This document shows, piece by piece, positions 15,131 through 22,590 of a DNA stretch of 38,962 nt. Numbering within the stretch: the stretch's first letter is position 1; each line of letters opens with the position of its first letter. This DNA is from Lacticaseibacillus songhuajiangensis. Its GTDB lineage: Bacteria > Bacillota > Bacilli > Lactobacillales > Lactobacillaceae. The stretch lies in contig NZ_RHNR01000024.1 of NCBI RefSeq assembly GCF_003946025.1, positions 1-38,962 of the forward strand, written 5' to 3'. A program made the translations under genes and the position numbers. Below the pieces are notes generated by a model. It did not search any database, was not told where the DNA came from, and saw only the letters and a program-made list of their open reading frames with translations.

Positions 15131-16477
15131 ATGGATTATGATGTGATGATGATTGGCTCTGGACATGCGACCTGGCATGCCGCAGTAGCTCTGGCGCAAC
15201 AGGGTAAACACGTCGCAATTGTGGAAAAAGACCTCGTCGGCGGCACCTGCACCAATTACGGCTGTGACGCAAAAATTGCTCTGGACGGGCCATTCCAACT
15301 GGTCGAGCAACTGGAGCGTTTCGCTGACGCCGGGGTTGGTAAAATGCCAACACTGAACTGGCCGGATTTGATGACGTACAAGCACCAGGTTATCGACCCG
15401 TTGGCACCAACCATGATCAAGTTGTTTAGTCAGCTGGGCATTACCATGCTCACCGGCGCTGCGCAGCTGACGGACGCCCATACCGTTAACGTTGCCGGTC
15501 AGGCCTATACCAGCAACTATATTGTTTTAGGCACTGGTCAACGGCCAGCCACTCTGAACATCCCCGGAGCAGAATACATCCACGATAGTCGTGAATTCCT
15601 CGATTTGCCGGACATGCCTGAGCGCTTAGTATTCATCGGTGCCGGCATTATTGCGATGGAATTTGCCGCCATGGCCGCAACCGTGGGTAAAACTGTCGAT
15701 ATCGTGGAGTTTAGTGACAAGGCCCTGGCACCTTTTGACCAGACCTACGTCGCTAAGCTGCAAACAAAATTACAGGCGCAAGGTGTTCGGTTCCACTTCA
15801 ACGAAGCGGTTAACGGTGTCACCAAGAGCGCAGCCAGCTTCACCGTCACGACTGCTAACGGCCTGCAAATTGAGACTGACTACATTCTGGGCGCAACCGG
15901 TCGAGTCGCCAACGTAGAGAACCTGGGCCTTGAAGCACTGGGTATTCAAGCTTCCAAGCGGGGCATCACAGTCAACGACCACCTGCAAACGGCGGTGCCA
16001 AACATCTACGCCAGCGGAGATGTCATTGACAAGCCCCAAGCCAAGCTGACACCCGTCGCAACTTTTGAATCCAATTACATTGCGCGGACGATTCTCGGTG
16101 ATGATAGTTCAATTGTTTACCCAGCAATTCCCAGTGTAGTCTTCACTATGCCCCGACTCGCGACAGTTGGTATCACCGTTGCTGAAGCTAAGACTCAGCC
16201 TGACATTTACCGCACTCAGGTCTTACCGTTCGGCCAACAGCTTGCATTCCAATATAAGCGTGCCTTAGACGCTGAAGCGACCTTGGTCTTTGACCAGGCG
16301 GGGTACCTCGTCGGTGCCAGCCTGTACGGCGATGACAGCGAGGAACTGGTCAACTTGCTCACCCTAATCATCAATGGCCGCTACACAGCTACCATGTTAC
16401 AGCAACAAATTTTCGCCTTTCCTAGTGCCTCCGTTGGCCTGCTTGATTTGTTGAGCGGGTTGCTGCCGCGCAACTAA
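15131..16477 (+). CDS. FAD/NAD(P)-dependent pyridine nucleotide-disulfide oxidoreductase lacking the C-terminal His-Glu dyad
   Basis: Flavoprotein of the glutathione reductase/mercuric reductase fold, 448 residues. FAD-binding MIGSGHATWHAAVALAQQG, redox-active disulfide GGTCTNYGCDAK (Cys about 40 and 45), NAD(P) site FIGAGIIAMEFAAMAA, and the FAD segment NIYASGDVID. The usual C-terminal HP-x4-E catalytic dyad is replaced in FAFPSASVGLLDL, and the usual GCxPTK is GCDAK. Both changes indicate a divergent activity, perhaps on a metal or small disulfide, as in RclA-like proteins. RBS GGAGG. Preceded by an OhrR-like regulator and its operator, so expression is probably induced by oxidants. Confidence 0.85.
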   Translation: MDYDVMMIGSGHATWHAAVALAQQGKHVAIVEKDLVGGTCTNYGCDAKIALDGPFQLVEQLERFADAGVGKMPTLNWPDLMTYKHQVIDPLAPTMIKLFSQLGITMLTGAAQLTDAHTVNVAGQAYTSNYIVLGTGQRPATLNIPGAEYIHDSREFLDLPDMPERLVFIGAGIIAMEFAAMAATVGKTVDIVEFSDKALAPFDQTYVAKLQTKLQAQGVRFHFNEAVNGVTKSAASFTVTTANGLQIETDYILGATGRVANVENLGLEALGIQASKRGITVNDHLQTAVPNIYASGDVIDKPQAKLTPVATFESNYIARTILGDDSSIVYPAIPSVVFTMPRLATVGITVAEAKTQPDIYRTQVLPFGQQLAFQYKRALDAEATLVFDQAGYLVGASLYGDDSEELVNLLTLIINGRYTATMLQQQIFAFPSASVGLLDLLSGLLPRN

Positions 16478-16489
16478 ACCAGAACGTGC

Positions 16490-16527
16490 AAAAATAGACG
16501 TATCTACAAATGGATACGCCTATTTTT
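16490..16527. terminator. Terminator after the flavoprotein gene
   Basis: Stem AAAAATAGACGTATC / GGATACGCCTATTTTT with two small mismatches; A/T tails on both sides let it serve both directions. Confidence 0.8.
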
Positions 16528-16613
16528 GTGTCTCTGATATTTATCGCTGTTAAGTGCTCCGCGGATTTAGTGTGACAATTTAATTAGTCCCGTGGCGGCG
16601 CCAGCTCCGCGCT

Positions 16614-17585
16614 TTACGCCATCGTCACCACAAGTTTGCCCACTACCTGATCAGCAGCTAGCTGCTCAAGCCCCGCGACCAATTCCGTACGTGGGAGCAC
16701 CCGGGACACGAGCGGATCAACGTGCCCTGCAGCAATCAGTGCCAGCAATTCCGTCGCCATCCTGCCCAGATCAGCAATCTGGCGTGAATCTCCGCTACGG
16801 TGAGCACCGCCCAAGTCCAGTTTGCTGATGCTTAATGCCTTGCCCGCCGGCACTGACTCTGGCGTCGCCAGTACGCACACCAGCTGCCCGTTGTACGCCA
16901 GTCGCGGCAAGTCGGCATCAGGATGCCCAATCGTGTTGATGATGGCGTCAACACCGTGGCCACCAGTTAATTCGCTGATGCGGGCATCGACATCCTCATT
17001 GCGGTAATCAATCATCGCCGCCGGGTTCAACTGGGCCACAAAGTCCTGTTTCCGCGCCGACACCGTAGTGAAGACGCGCTTACCGGCATGCTGCAACAAT
17101 TGGATGGCCATGCTGCCAACACCGCCAGCACCAGCGTGAACCAAAACGGTTTCGACACTCGCCAAGTTGAGTTTCCGCTGCACTGTTTGGTACGCCGTTA
17201 AACCCGCACATAAACTAGCGGCCGCCGTCTCAAAACTTAAACTCTCGGGAATTAAAGCCAGTGCGAGCGCTTCTGTTACCACGTAATCAGCAAAACTACC
17301 ATCTACAGCCAAGTTACCGTGACCACAAACACGCTGACCAGGGACGAACTGCGTGACGCCGGTGCCGACAGCGGCCACAACGCCGGCAACATCCAGCCCC
17401 AGCGTGTGCGGATAGCGCCAAGCGGAATTCCCACCAGCAACCAATTTCACGTCAACGGGATTCAGCCCCACCGCGTGCGTCTGGACTAATACCTGACCTG
17501 GCCCCGGCTGTGGCTGCGGCCGATTGGTCCACCTTAAAGATGACAGCGTCTGCGCGCCGGCTTCTGGAACAACGAGTGCTTGCAT
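16614..17585 (-). CDS. Zinc-independent quinone oxidoreductase-like alcohol dehydrogenase family protein
   Basis: Medium-chain dehydrogenase/reductase of the NADPH:quinone oxidoreductase group, 323 residues. N-terminal GroES-like domain (QPGPGQVLVQTHAVGLNPVDVKL), substrate-domain GLDVAGVVAAVGTGV, nucleotide site VLVHAGAGGVGSMAIQLLQHAG (about residues 148-169). The structural-zinc cysteines of true alcohol dehydrogenases are absent. Likely reduces quinones or alpha,beta-unsaturated carbonyls. RBS AAAGGAG. Divergent from the rhodanese operon, sharing a 165-bp region that holds the CstR-like operators and a TAAGATGA/TCATCTTA inverted repeat (17621-17647), so it may be co-regulated. Confidence 0.87.
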   Translation of the reverse strand: MQALVVPEAGAQTLSSLRWTNRPQPQPGPGQVLVQTHAVGLNPVDVKLVAGGNSAWRYPHTLGLDVAGVVAAVGTGVTQFVPGQRVCGHGNLAVDGSFADYVVTEALALALIPESLSFETAAASLCAGLTAYQTVQRKLNLASVETVLVHAGAGGVGSMAIQLLQHAGKRVFTTVSARKQDFVAQLNPAAMIDYRNEDVDARISELTGGHGVDAIINTIGHPDADLPRLAYNGQLVCVLATPESVPAGKALSISKLDLGGAHRSGDSRQIADLGRMATELLALIAAGHVDPLVSRVLPRTELVAGLEQLAADQVVGKLVVTMA

Positions 17586-17620
17586 CGAACAATCTCCTTT
17601 TTGGTCTAATTATACCCAGA

Positions 17621-17647
17621 TAAGATGACTGCCGCCAAATCATCTTA
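17621..17647. promoter_or_regulatory. Inverted repeat upstream of the quinone oxidoreductase-like gene
   Basis: TAAGATGA (17621-17628) and TCATCTTA (17640-17647) are perfect 8-bp arms separated by 11 nt, in the region upstream of the leftward dehydrogenase gene. A regulator site is plausible, but no regulator is assigned. Confidence 0.4.
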
Positions 17648-17662
17648 ACCCAGTGTTCGTAG

Positions 17663-17691
17663 TTGACCTGATACCCCCCATAGTATACGAT
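17663..17691 (+). promoter_or_regulatory. Promoter of the rhodanese/CoA-disulfide reductase operon
   Basis: TTGACC, a 17-nt spacer and TACGAT. The CstR-like element at 17671-17688 fills the spacer, so bound repressor would block RNA polymerase. Confidence 0.7.
17671..17688. promoter_or_regulatory. CsoR/CstR-like operator 1
   Basis: ATACCCCCCATAGTATAC: a C-tract flanked by ATAC and GTAT, the general form of CsoR-family operators. A near copy lies before the MBL-fold gene (24663-24680). Confidence 0.7.
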
Positions 17692-17697
17692 TGATAT

Positions 17698-17714
17698 ATA
17701 CCCGGTTGGGGTAT
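17698..17714. promoter_or_regulatory. CsoR/CstR-like operator 2
   Basis: ATACCCGGTTGGGGTAT: inverted ATACCC / GGGTAT arms around a 5-nt centre, just downstream of the -10 box. This is a good match to CsoR/CstR operator architecture, and the CstR-type gene is the last gene of the same operon. Confidence 0.78.
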
Positions 17715-17750
17715 TTAATTTTATCACGACAAAAAGGAGTAACCATCAAA

Positions 17751-18038
17751 ATGCCTGCAATTCAACCTCAAGCTCTAATCGACCAGCGCACCGTCGACAC
17801 AGTAATTGTCGACGTCCGCGAAACCGACGAGTTCGCCGCCGGTCACGTTGCGGGGAGTATCAATGTTCCCCTCAGCGAACTCATGGCGCGCCAAAACGAA
17901 GTGCCTAATGGCGCCTTCATCATCTGTCGAACTGGCTCCCGCTCCGCAATGGCCACGGAGTTTCTAAACGGCAATGGGCATCAGGTCACCAACGTCCTCG
18001 GTGGCGTCACCGCCTGGCCAGAAGACTTGGTGTTGTAG
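17751..18038 (+). CDS. Single-domain rhodanese (sulfurtransferase) 1
   Basis: A 95-residue rhodanese: VIVDVRETDEFAAGHVAGSINVPL (residues about 17-40) and active-site loop ICRTGSRS with the persulfide-forming Cys near residue 62, then VTNVLGGVTAWP. Rhodaneses move sulfane sulfur between thiols. The start at 17751 is supported by AAAGGAG about 11 nt upstream; an upstream in-frame ATG at 17691 lies in the promoter and is rejected. First gene of a four-gene operon; 1-nt gap to the second rhodanese. Confidence 0.92.
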   Translation: MPAIQPQALIDQRTVDTVIVDVRETDEFAAGHVAGSINVPLSELMARQNEVPNGAFIICRTGSRSAMATEFLNGNGHQVTNVLGGVTAWPEDLVL

Positions 18039-18039
18039 C

Positions 18040-18351
18040 ATGTTTGGCTTGCACCGACTACACACAATCACCACAGACGATTTGACCCAGCGTTTGCAAA
18101 ATCCCCAAGCACTGCTGCTCGATGTCCGCGAACCCGCAGAATACCGGGCCGGGCATATCGCGAAGGCCAAGAACGTCCCCTTGCGCCGCATTGCCGACTA
18201 CACGCCGCCCGCAGATAAGCAGCTGTACGTCATTTGCCGCAGTGGTGATCGCTCGAAACAGGCCGCCAGAATTTTGCAGCGTGCTGGTGTGGACGTCATC
18301 AACGTGCGCGGCGGAATGTTAACTTGGAAAGGAACGGTAAGAAGATCATGA
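18040..18351 (+). CDS. Single-domain rhodanese (sulfurtransferase) 2
   Basis: A 103-residue rhodanese: LLLDVREPAEYRAGHIAKAKNVPL followed by YVICRSGDRSKQAARIL with the active Cys near residue 67, and VINVRGGMLTW. It differs clearly from rhodanese 1, so this is not a recent duplication. The start follows the previous stop by one base and the stop overlaps the next start as ATGA. The two rhodaneses plus the one fused to the reductase give three sulfurtransferase domains in one operon, probably relaying sulfane sulfur between different carriers. Confidence 0.92.
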   Translation: MFGLHRLHTITTDDLTQRLQNPQALLLDVREPAEYRAGHIAKAKNVPLRRIADYTPPADKQLYVICRSGDRSKQAARILQRAGVDVINVRGGMLTWKGTVRRS

Positions 18352-20012
18352 CCAAATACTTGATTGTTGGCGGCGTTGCGGCCGGTATGTCCGCAGCCAC
18401 CCGTTTGCGGCGGCTGCAAGAAGACGCCGAGATTATCGTATTCGAGCGCGGCCCGCACGTCTCCTTTGCGAACTGTGGCCTGCCCTACTACCTGGGCGGC
18501 GAGATTACCGACCGCGACGCTCTCTTAGTGCAAACGCCGGCCAAGCTCAAGGCCCGCTTTAACCTAGACGTGCGTGAAAACACAACGGTCACGGCCATCG
18601 ATGCAGTTGCCAAAACCGTCCAGGTTAAACCCGCAGACGCCGCAGCGTACGCAGAAGCCTACGACGCTCTCATCCTCGCGCCCGGTGCCAAACCGGTCGT
18701 ACCCCCAATTCCGGGACTGGCTGACGCGCAAAATGTCTTCACCTTGCGCAACATCCCCGATATGGACCAGATTGAGACTTTCATCAATACCAAGCAGCCA
18801 CAGTCCGTCGTCGTGATCGGTGCCGGCGCCATCGGTCTAGAAATGACCGAAAGCCTCGTGCAGCGCGGCCTGGACGTGACACTCGTGGATGCAGCTGATC
18901 ATGTCCTGCCGGCACTGGACATTGAAATGGCCCCCGCTCTGCAGACGGCGCTGACTACACACGGCGTTCACTTGCACTTAGGTGCAGCGGTCGCCGCAAT
19001 TGGCGACCATGCTGTCACACTCAAGGACGGCCAGCTCCTGCCCGCCGACATGGTGCTCATGAGTGTTGGTGTTAAACCAGAAACAACACTCGCACAAGCG
19101 GCCGGCATCAAGCTCGACGTTAAAACTGGCGGCATCACCGTTGACGCGCAGTATCAGACCAGTGTGCCTGACATCTACGCCGTTGGTGACGCCATCACCG
19201 TGACGAACCAGCTAACTGGCCAGCCCGCGCTCATCTCGCTGGCCAGTCCGGCTAACCGCCAAGGTCGCCAGGTCGCCGACATTTTGTCCGGTGTTCCGGC
19301 ACAAAACCACGGCGGTATCGGCACCGCAATCGTGCGCGTCTTCGACCAAGTCGCCGCAACGACCGGCCTCAATGAACGTCAGGCGCAAAATGCGGGACTG
19401 AACTTCAAAATGGTGCACCTGAACGGCAAGGACCACGCTGCTTACTATCCGGGCGCGGTCGGTATCAGTCTGAAGCTACTTTTTGATGCGGCGACTGGTC
19501 AATTGTACGGTGCGCAGGCAGTCGGTCCCCACGGTGTGGACAAGCGCATCGATGTTTTGGCGACTGCCATCAAGGCCAAAATGACCGTGTTCGACCTGGA
19601 AGAACTGGAACTCAGCTACGCCCCACCGTTCGGTGTTGCCAAGGATTCCGTGAACATGTTGGGCTACGCCGGCGCGAACGTCGTGCAGGGTCTGACGCAC
19701 ACCATCCAGTGGCACGAACTTGCCGCTGAATTGGCAGCCGGCAAGCAGTTGCTGGACGTCCGCGAACCCGATGAATTCGCTGGCGGGCACTTCAAGGGTG
19801 CCATCAACATTCCGCTAGATGCACTGCGCGAACGTTTGGACGAGCTGGACCCGCAGCAAGCCTACATCGTCAGTTGCCAATCCGGACTGCGGAGTTACAA
19901 CGCGGAGCGCCTTTTGCGCGGGCACGGTTTTACCGTCCAAAACTTAGATGGTGCCATCGGTCTGGCCGCAACCGTGATTCCCGACATGATTATCAAGGAG
20001 GCAGCCAAATGA
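18348..20012 (+). CDS. cdr: CoA-disulfide reductase with C-terminal rhodanese domain
   Basis: FAD-dependent reductase of CoA disulfide or CoA persulfide, 554 residues. FAD site IVGGVAAGMSAATRLRRL at the N-terminus; single redox Cys43 in SFANCGLPYYLGG, the hallmark of CoADR; NAD(P)H site VVIGAGAIGLEMTESLVQRG near 160-180; dimerisation domain with YAPPFGVAKD; and a C-terminal rhodanese (LLDVREPDEFAGGHFKGAINIPL, active-site CQSGLRS, Cys about 510). CoADR-Rhd enzymes reduce persulfides, releasing sulfide. Start 18348 overlaps the previous stop (ATGA), and its stop overlaps the regulator start (ATGA). Confidence 0.93.
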   Translation: MTKYLIVGGVAAGMSAATRLRRLQEDAEIIVFERGPHVSFANCGLPYYLGGEITDRDALLVQTPAKLKARFNLDVRENTTVTAIDAVAKTVQVKPADAAAYAEAYDALILAPGAKPVVPPIPGLADAQNVFTLRNIPDMDQIETFINTKQPQSVVVIGAGAIGLEMTESLVQRGLDVTLVDAADHVLPALDIEMAPALQTALTTHGVHLHLGAAVAAIGDHAVTLKDGQLLPADMVLMSVGVKPETTLAQAAGIKLDVKTGGITVDAQYQTSVPDIYAVGDAITVTNQLTGQPALISLASPANRQGRQVADILSGVPAQNHGGIGTAIVRVFDQVAATTGLNERQAQNAGLNFKMVHLNGKDHAAYYPGAVGISLKLLFDAATGQLYGAQAVGPHGVDKRIDVLATAIKAKMTVFDLEELELSYAPPFGVAKDSVNMLGYAGANVVQGLTHTIQWHELAAELAAGKQLLDVREPDEFAGGHFKGAINIPLDALRERLDELDPQQAYIVSCQSGLRSYNAERLLRGHGFTVQNLDGAIGLAATVIPDMIIKEAAK

Positions 20013-20266
20013 CCCTACATTACGACAAAGCCATGACCAACCGGCTCAAACGCGCCGACGGGCAACTTCAAGGCGTGTTGCGCATGATGAACGATGAAGC
20101 CGACTGCCGCGATGTAGTCACCCAACTGACCGCGGTGCGTTCCAGCCTCGACAAACTCATCGGCATCATTGTCGCTGAGAACCTCAAGGACTGTTTGTTG
20201 TCTGAGGACCCAGCGCAGCGAGATGAGAAGATTGACCAGGCAGTGAAATTAATTGTGCGTAAGTAA
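20009..20266 (+). CDS. CsoR/CstR family regulator, persulfide-sensor type
   Basis: An 85-residue DUF156 all-helical repressor. Cys33 and Cys62 occupy the positions of the two conserved cysteines. The copper-binding His of CsoR, four residues before the second Cys, is Asn58 (NLKDC), exactly as in the persulfide sensor CstR. Copper sensing is therefore unlikely and di/trisulfide formation between the cysteines is the expected signal. ATGA overlap with the reductase gene couples translation. It should repress its own operon through the ATACCC/GGGTAT sites at 17671-17714. Confidence 0.9.
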   Translation: MTLHYDKAMTNRLKRADGQLQGVLRMMNDEADCRDVVTQLTAVRSSLDKLIGIIVAENLKDCLLSEDPAQRDEKIDQAVKLIVRK

Positions 20267-20273
20267 AACATCC

Positions 20274-20322
20274 AAAAAGCAGGTCGTAGCCCCCGAAAAA
20301 TCGGAGGCTGCGACCTGCTTTT
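20274..20322 (+). terminator. Terminator of the rhodanese operon; member of a repeated hairpin
   Basis: Stem AAAGCAGGTCGTAGCCCCCGA / TCGGAGGCTGCGACCTGCTTT around AAAA, then T. The sequence is nearly identical to the hairpin at 23748-23796 (30 consecutive identical bases on the right side). Confidence 0.88.
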
Positions 20323-20412
20323 GTTGACGAGTACTTGCACTTTGCCAGCTGCACAAATCGCCGTCGATGCACCACGGCGGCTTGCGCACCGTCAACTTTA
20401 GTTGCAAACTAA

Positions 20413-21099
20413 CTACAAACGTTGCCATGACGAAATGCCACTTGCCTGCAATTCTTTGTAAATCAGTACCATGTACCAACTATCGCAAATGAAGATGAGG
20501 CCAACAATCACGGCCATGAAGCCGGTCGGATCACCGATAACTGAAACCAGGCCAACGGTGACTGCTGTTCCCAGCCACTTGCTCCAAGCAACCGTGAAGG
20601 ACTGGCCATTAATTGGATTGCCATCCCGCTTGCGGCTGTAAAACTGACTGACAAACAACATGCTCATGGCGCAATTCTGAAGCAGGGCGATGAACTTCGC
20701 CACTTCAAAAGAATCGTGGTGGAATGCCGGCAGACCACCAAAGAACGATGGCGCAAGTAACATGATGCCAAAGGACGCAGCAAGCCCCAGCACGAAGGCC
20801 ACGTAGAAAGCCTTCTTAGGCACACCTGACCGTCGTTCGTAATCGGCGGGGCCAAACTTGAAGGTCCCAATCACAATCATAATATCGAGGCACATCCACA
20901 CCACATTGATGATTGTTTCCATCAGCGAAGACTGCGGCGGATAAATAAAGGAGTAAGTCGTCTCCCAAGCAAAGTTCAAACACAGCGCCGCTAGCGGCAT
21001 CCCCGGTGTCTTATCCCGCCACGTTCGGTTAACCACGCCTGCATATGTGATGGTCCATGCAATCCCACTAATCAGTGGTGCCATTGTTTCTAAATTCAT
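20413..21099 (-). CDS. 7-TM protein resembling PaxB/Pyr4 membrane terpene cyclases
   Basis: A 228-residue protein with seven predicted membrane helices (about 8-23, 34-53, 59-80, 97-117, 134-153, 165-186, 190-214). Its conserved-looking polar residues sit inside helices: LNFAWETTYSF with Trp45-Glu46 in helix 2, MCLDIM with Asp72 in helix 3, and ICDSWYMVLIY with Asp206 in helix 7. This layout resembles the fungal Pyr4/PaxB meroterpenoid cyclases, whose catalytic acids are a Glu in a WE motif of helix 2 and an Asp in the last helix. Bacterial homologues have no firm function. Divergent from a TetR gene 32 bp away, which probably controls it. Confidence 0.6.
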   Translation of the reverse strand: MNLETMAPLISGIAWTITYAGVVNRTWRDKTPGMPLAALCLNFAWETTYSFIYPPQSSLMETIINVVWMCLDIMIVIGTFKFGPADYERRSGVPKKAFYVAFVLGLAASFGIMLLAPSFFGGLPAFHHDSFEVAKFIALLQNCAMSMLFVSQFYSRKRDGNPINGQSFTVAWSKWLGTAVTVGLVSVIGDPTGFMAVIVGLIFICDSWYMVLIYKELQASGISSWQRL

Positions 21100-21131
21100 G
21101 TCGTCACTTCTTTCAATTATTTGGAGAGCCT

Positions 21132-21629
21132 ATGAGTCAAACTAAAAATACGGTGTTGTTTCAGAGTTTAGCCGAGTTGAACGCCAAGACGCCGCTGGCG
21201 GACATTTCAATCGCCGAGTTGACGACGGCGGCCGGCGTATCGCGGATGTACTTTTACCGTAACTTCAAAACTTACGATGAAATCATTGATCAGCATATCA
21301 ACGACTTGGTCACCGATTTCATCCGCGCAGTGCGCAAGCGCTCATCTTCCGTCGAGAGCAATGCGACTTTATTCTTCAAAATTCTGGAGCCTGATGCCTC
21401 AGCATTCGGCGCCTTCTTAGCGCACAACGAAAGCAACCATATTCAGCGCAACTTTGAGTTGGGTCTGCAGCGTCTGCTAGAACAAGAACTGATTCAAGGT
21501 CAAGCCGACCCTTACTGGGAAGCCTACACGGCTGGTGGCCTCAGTCGCGTCATTACGGTATGGCTGAGCAAGCCAGCACGCGAAACGCCGCAGCAAATGG
21601 GCGCTAAGATTGCGGCAATTGTTCACTAA
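21132..21629 (+). CDS. TetR/AcrR family transcriptional regulator
   Basis: A 165-residue TetR protein with helix-turn-helix ADISIAELTTAAGVSRMYFYRNFKTYDEIID (about residues 22-52). Its recognition region is very like that of the TetR at 4753 (GVSRM-Y-YRNF). Start 21132 is chosen because TTGGAGAG precedes it; the longer frame from 21075 would overlap the divergent membrane gene. Only 32 bp separate it from that gene, so its promoter must lie inside the neighbour. Its 3' end overlaps the convergent esterase gene by 26 bp. Confidence 0.87.
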   Translation: MSQTKNTVLFQSLAELNAKTPLADISIAELTTAAGVSRMYFYRNFKTYDEIIDQHINDLVTDFIRAVRKRSSSVESNATLFFKILEPDASAFGAFLAHNESNHIQRNFELGLQRLLEQELIQGQADPYWEAYTAGGLSRVITVWLSKPARETPQQMGAKIAAIVH

Positions 21630-22581
21630 AGTATCGCTCAGTTGCCTGCTTGTATGCTTGCATTAACACTGTTGTTGCCGTTACGGCGGATCCTGAAGTT
21701 GGTGCCAAAACGTCGAACCCGTGATAGGCACCAGGAAATACCCGACATTCAGCAGCAACACCAGCCCGTTCTAGGTGCTGAAAATACAGCCGTGTTTCGT
21801 CATAAAAGGGCTCAATGTCACCCACAAAGGTAAACGCGGGCGGCAAGCGGGAATAATCGGTCAGTCGACCTGGCGCCGCGTATGGTGCCACCGCGTCGGT
21901 TTGATAATCCGCACCGAGGTACTGCTTCCAAGCGGCCACATTGCTCTTGGTATTCCAAACTGGCGCGTCGTTATCCTGCGCACTTGCGGTCTGCATGCGG
22001 TCGTCCAACATCGGGTAAAGCGGAATCTGAAAGGCAATTTTCACTTCACCCAAATCCCGTGCGTAAGCGGCAACCCCGCAGGCTAAACCACCACCCGCGC
22101 TCTCACCGCCGACGAACAGCTGATTCGGCCTAATTCTTAATTCACGCGTGTGTGCTTGCATCCATAACAGTGCATCATAAGCATCATGCAGTGCTGCAGG
22201 ATAAGGCGCTTCATCAGAAAGACGGTAATCGGGCGCCACGACCACACTATCCGCCGTCTGAATAAAGCGCTCAATTGTGCCGTTTTCAATCTCCGGTAGA
22301 CCAAATGCATAACCACCACCATGCAACCACAAGAGACCAGTCGCCGGTGCGTCGCTGTTTACTCGCCGATAAACACGAAGGCGCAGAATCTGCCCATCGC
22401 GTCTTGGAATGCCAACGGTTGAAACCTCAATGTTGGGATCGCTTGGTTGCGTATCCTTACACTTGGCGGTGATGAGTTTCTGGAGGAACTTGAACTTCCA
22501 CGACGTGTCCAATTGAACGTGCCGTAATTTTGCCCCGGATGCCCGTAAATCGGCCGCGAGCATTTCATTAGTTACATGCAT
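21604..22581 (-). CDS. Alpha/beta hydrolase, hormone-sensitive-lipase (HSL) type esterase
   Basis: A 325-residue cytosolic esterase of the HSL/BFAE family. Oxyanion-hole motif LLWLHGGGYAFG (about residues 83-94), nucleophile FVGGESAGGGLA (Ser about 161), acid in VGDIEPFYDE and His in AYHGFDVL near residue 290. The N-terminal cap (first 45 residues) is typical. RBS AGGTGG upstream, 9 bp after the amidohydrolase gene, so the two form an operon. Together they could hydrolyse an ester and then decarboxylate the freed acid; this pathway is inference. Confidence 0.88.
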   Translation of the reverse strand: MHVTNEMLAADLRASGAKLRHVQLDTSWKFKFLQKLITAKCKDTQPSDPNIEVSTVGIPRRDGQILRLRVYRRVNSDAPATGLLWLHGGGYAFGLPEIENGTIERFIQTADSVVVAPDYRLSDEAPYPAALHDAYDALLWMQAHTRELRIRPNQLFVGGESAGGGLACGVAAYARDLGEVKIAFQIPLYPMLDDRMQTASAQDNDAPVWNTKSNVAAWKQYLGADYQTDAVAPYAAPGRLTDYSRLPPAFTFVGDIEPFYDETRLYFQHLERAGVAAECRVFPGAYHGFDVLAPTSGSAVTATTVLMQAYKQATERYFSEQLPQS

Positions 22582-22590
22582 GTTTCCACC

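Noticed and set aside
20009..20266. Copper-sensing CsoR
   Set aside because: The His needed for Cu(I) coordination is Asn58, and the operon encodes sulfurtransferases rather than copper transport.
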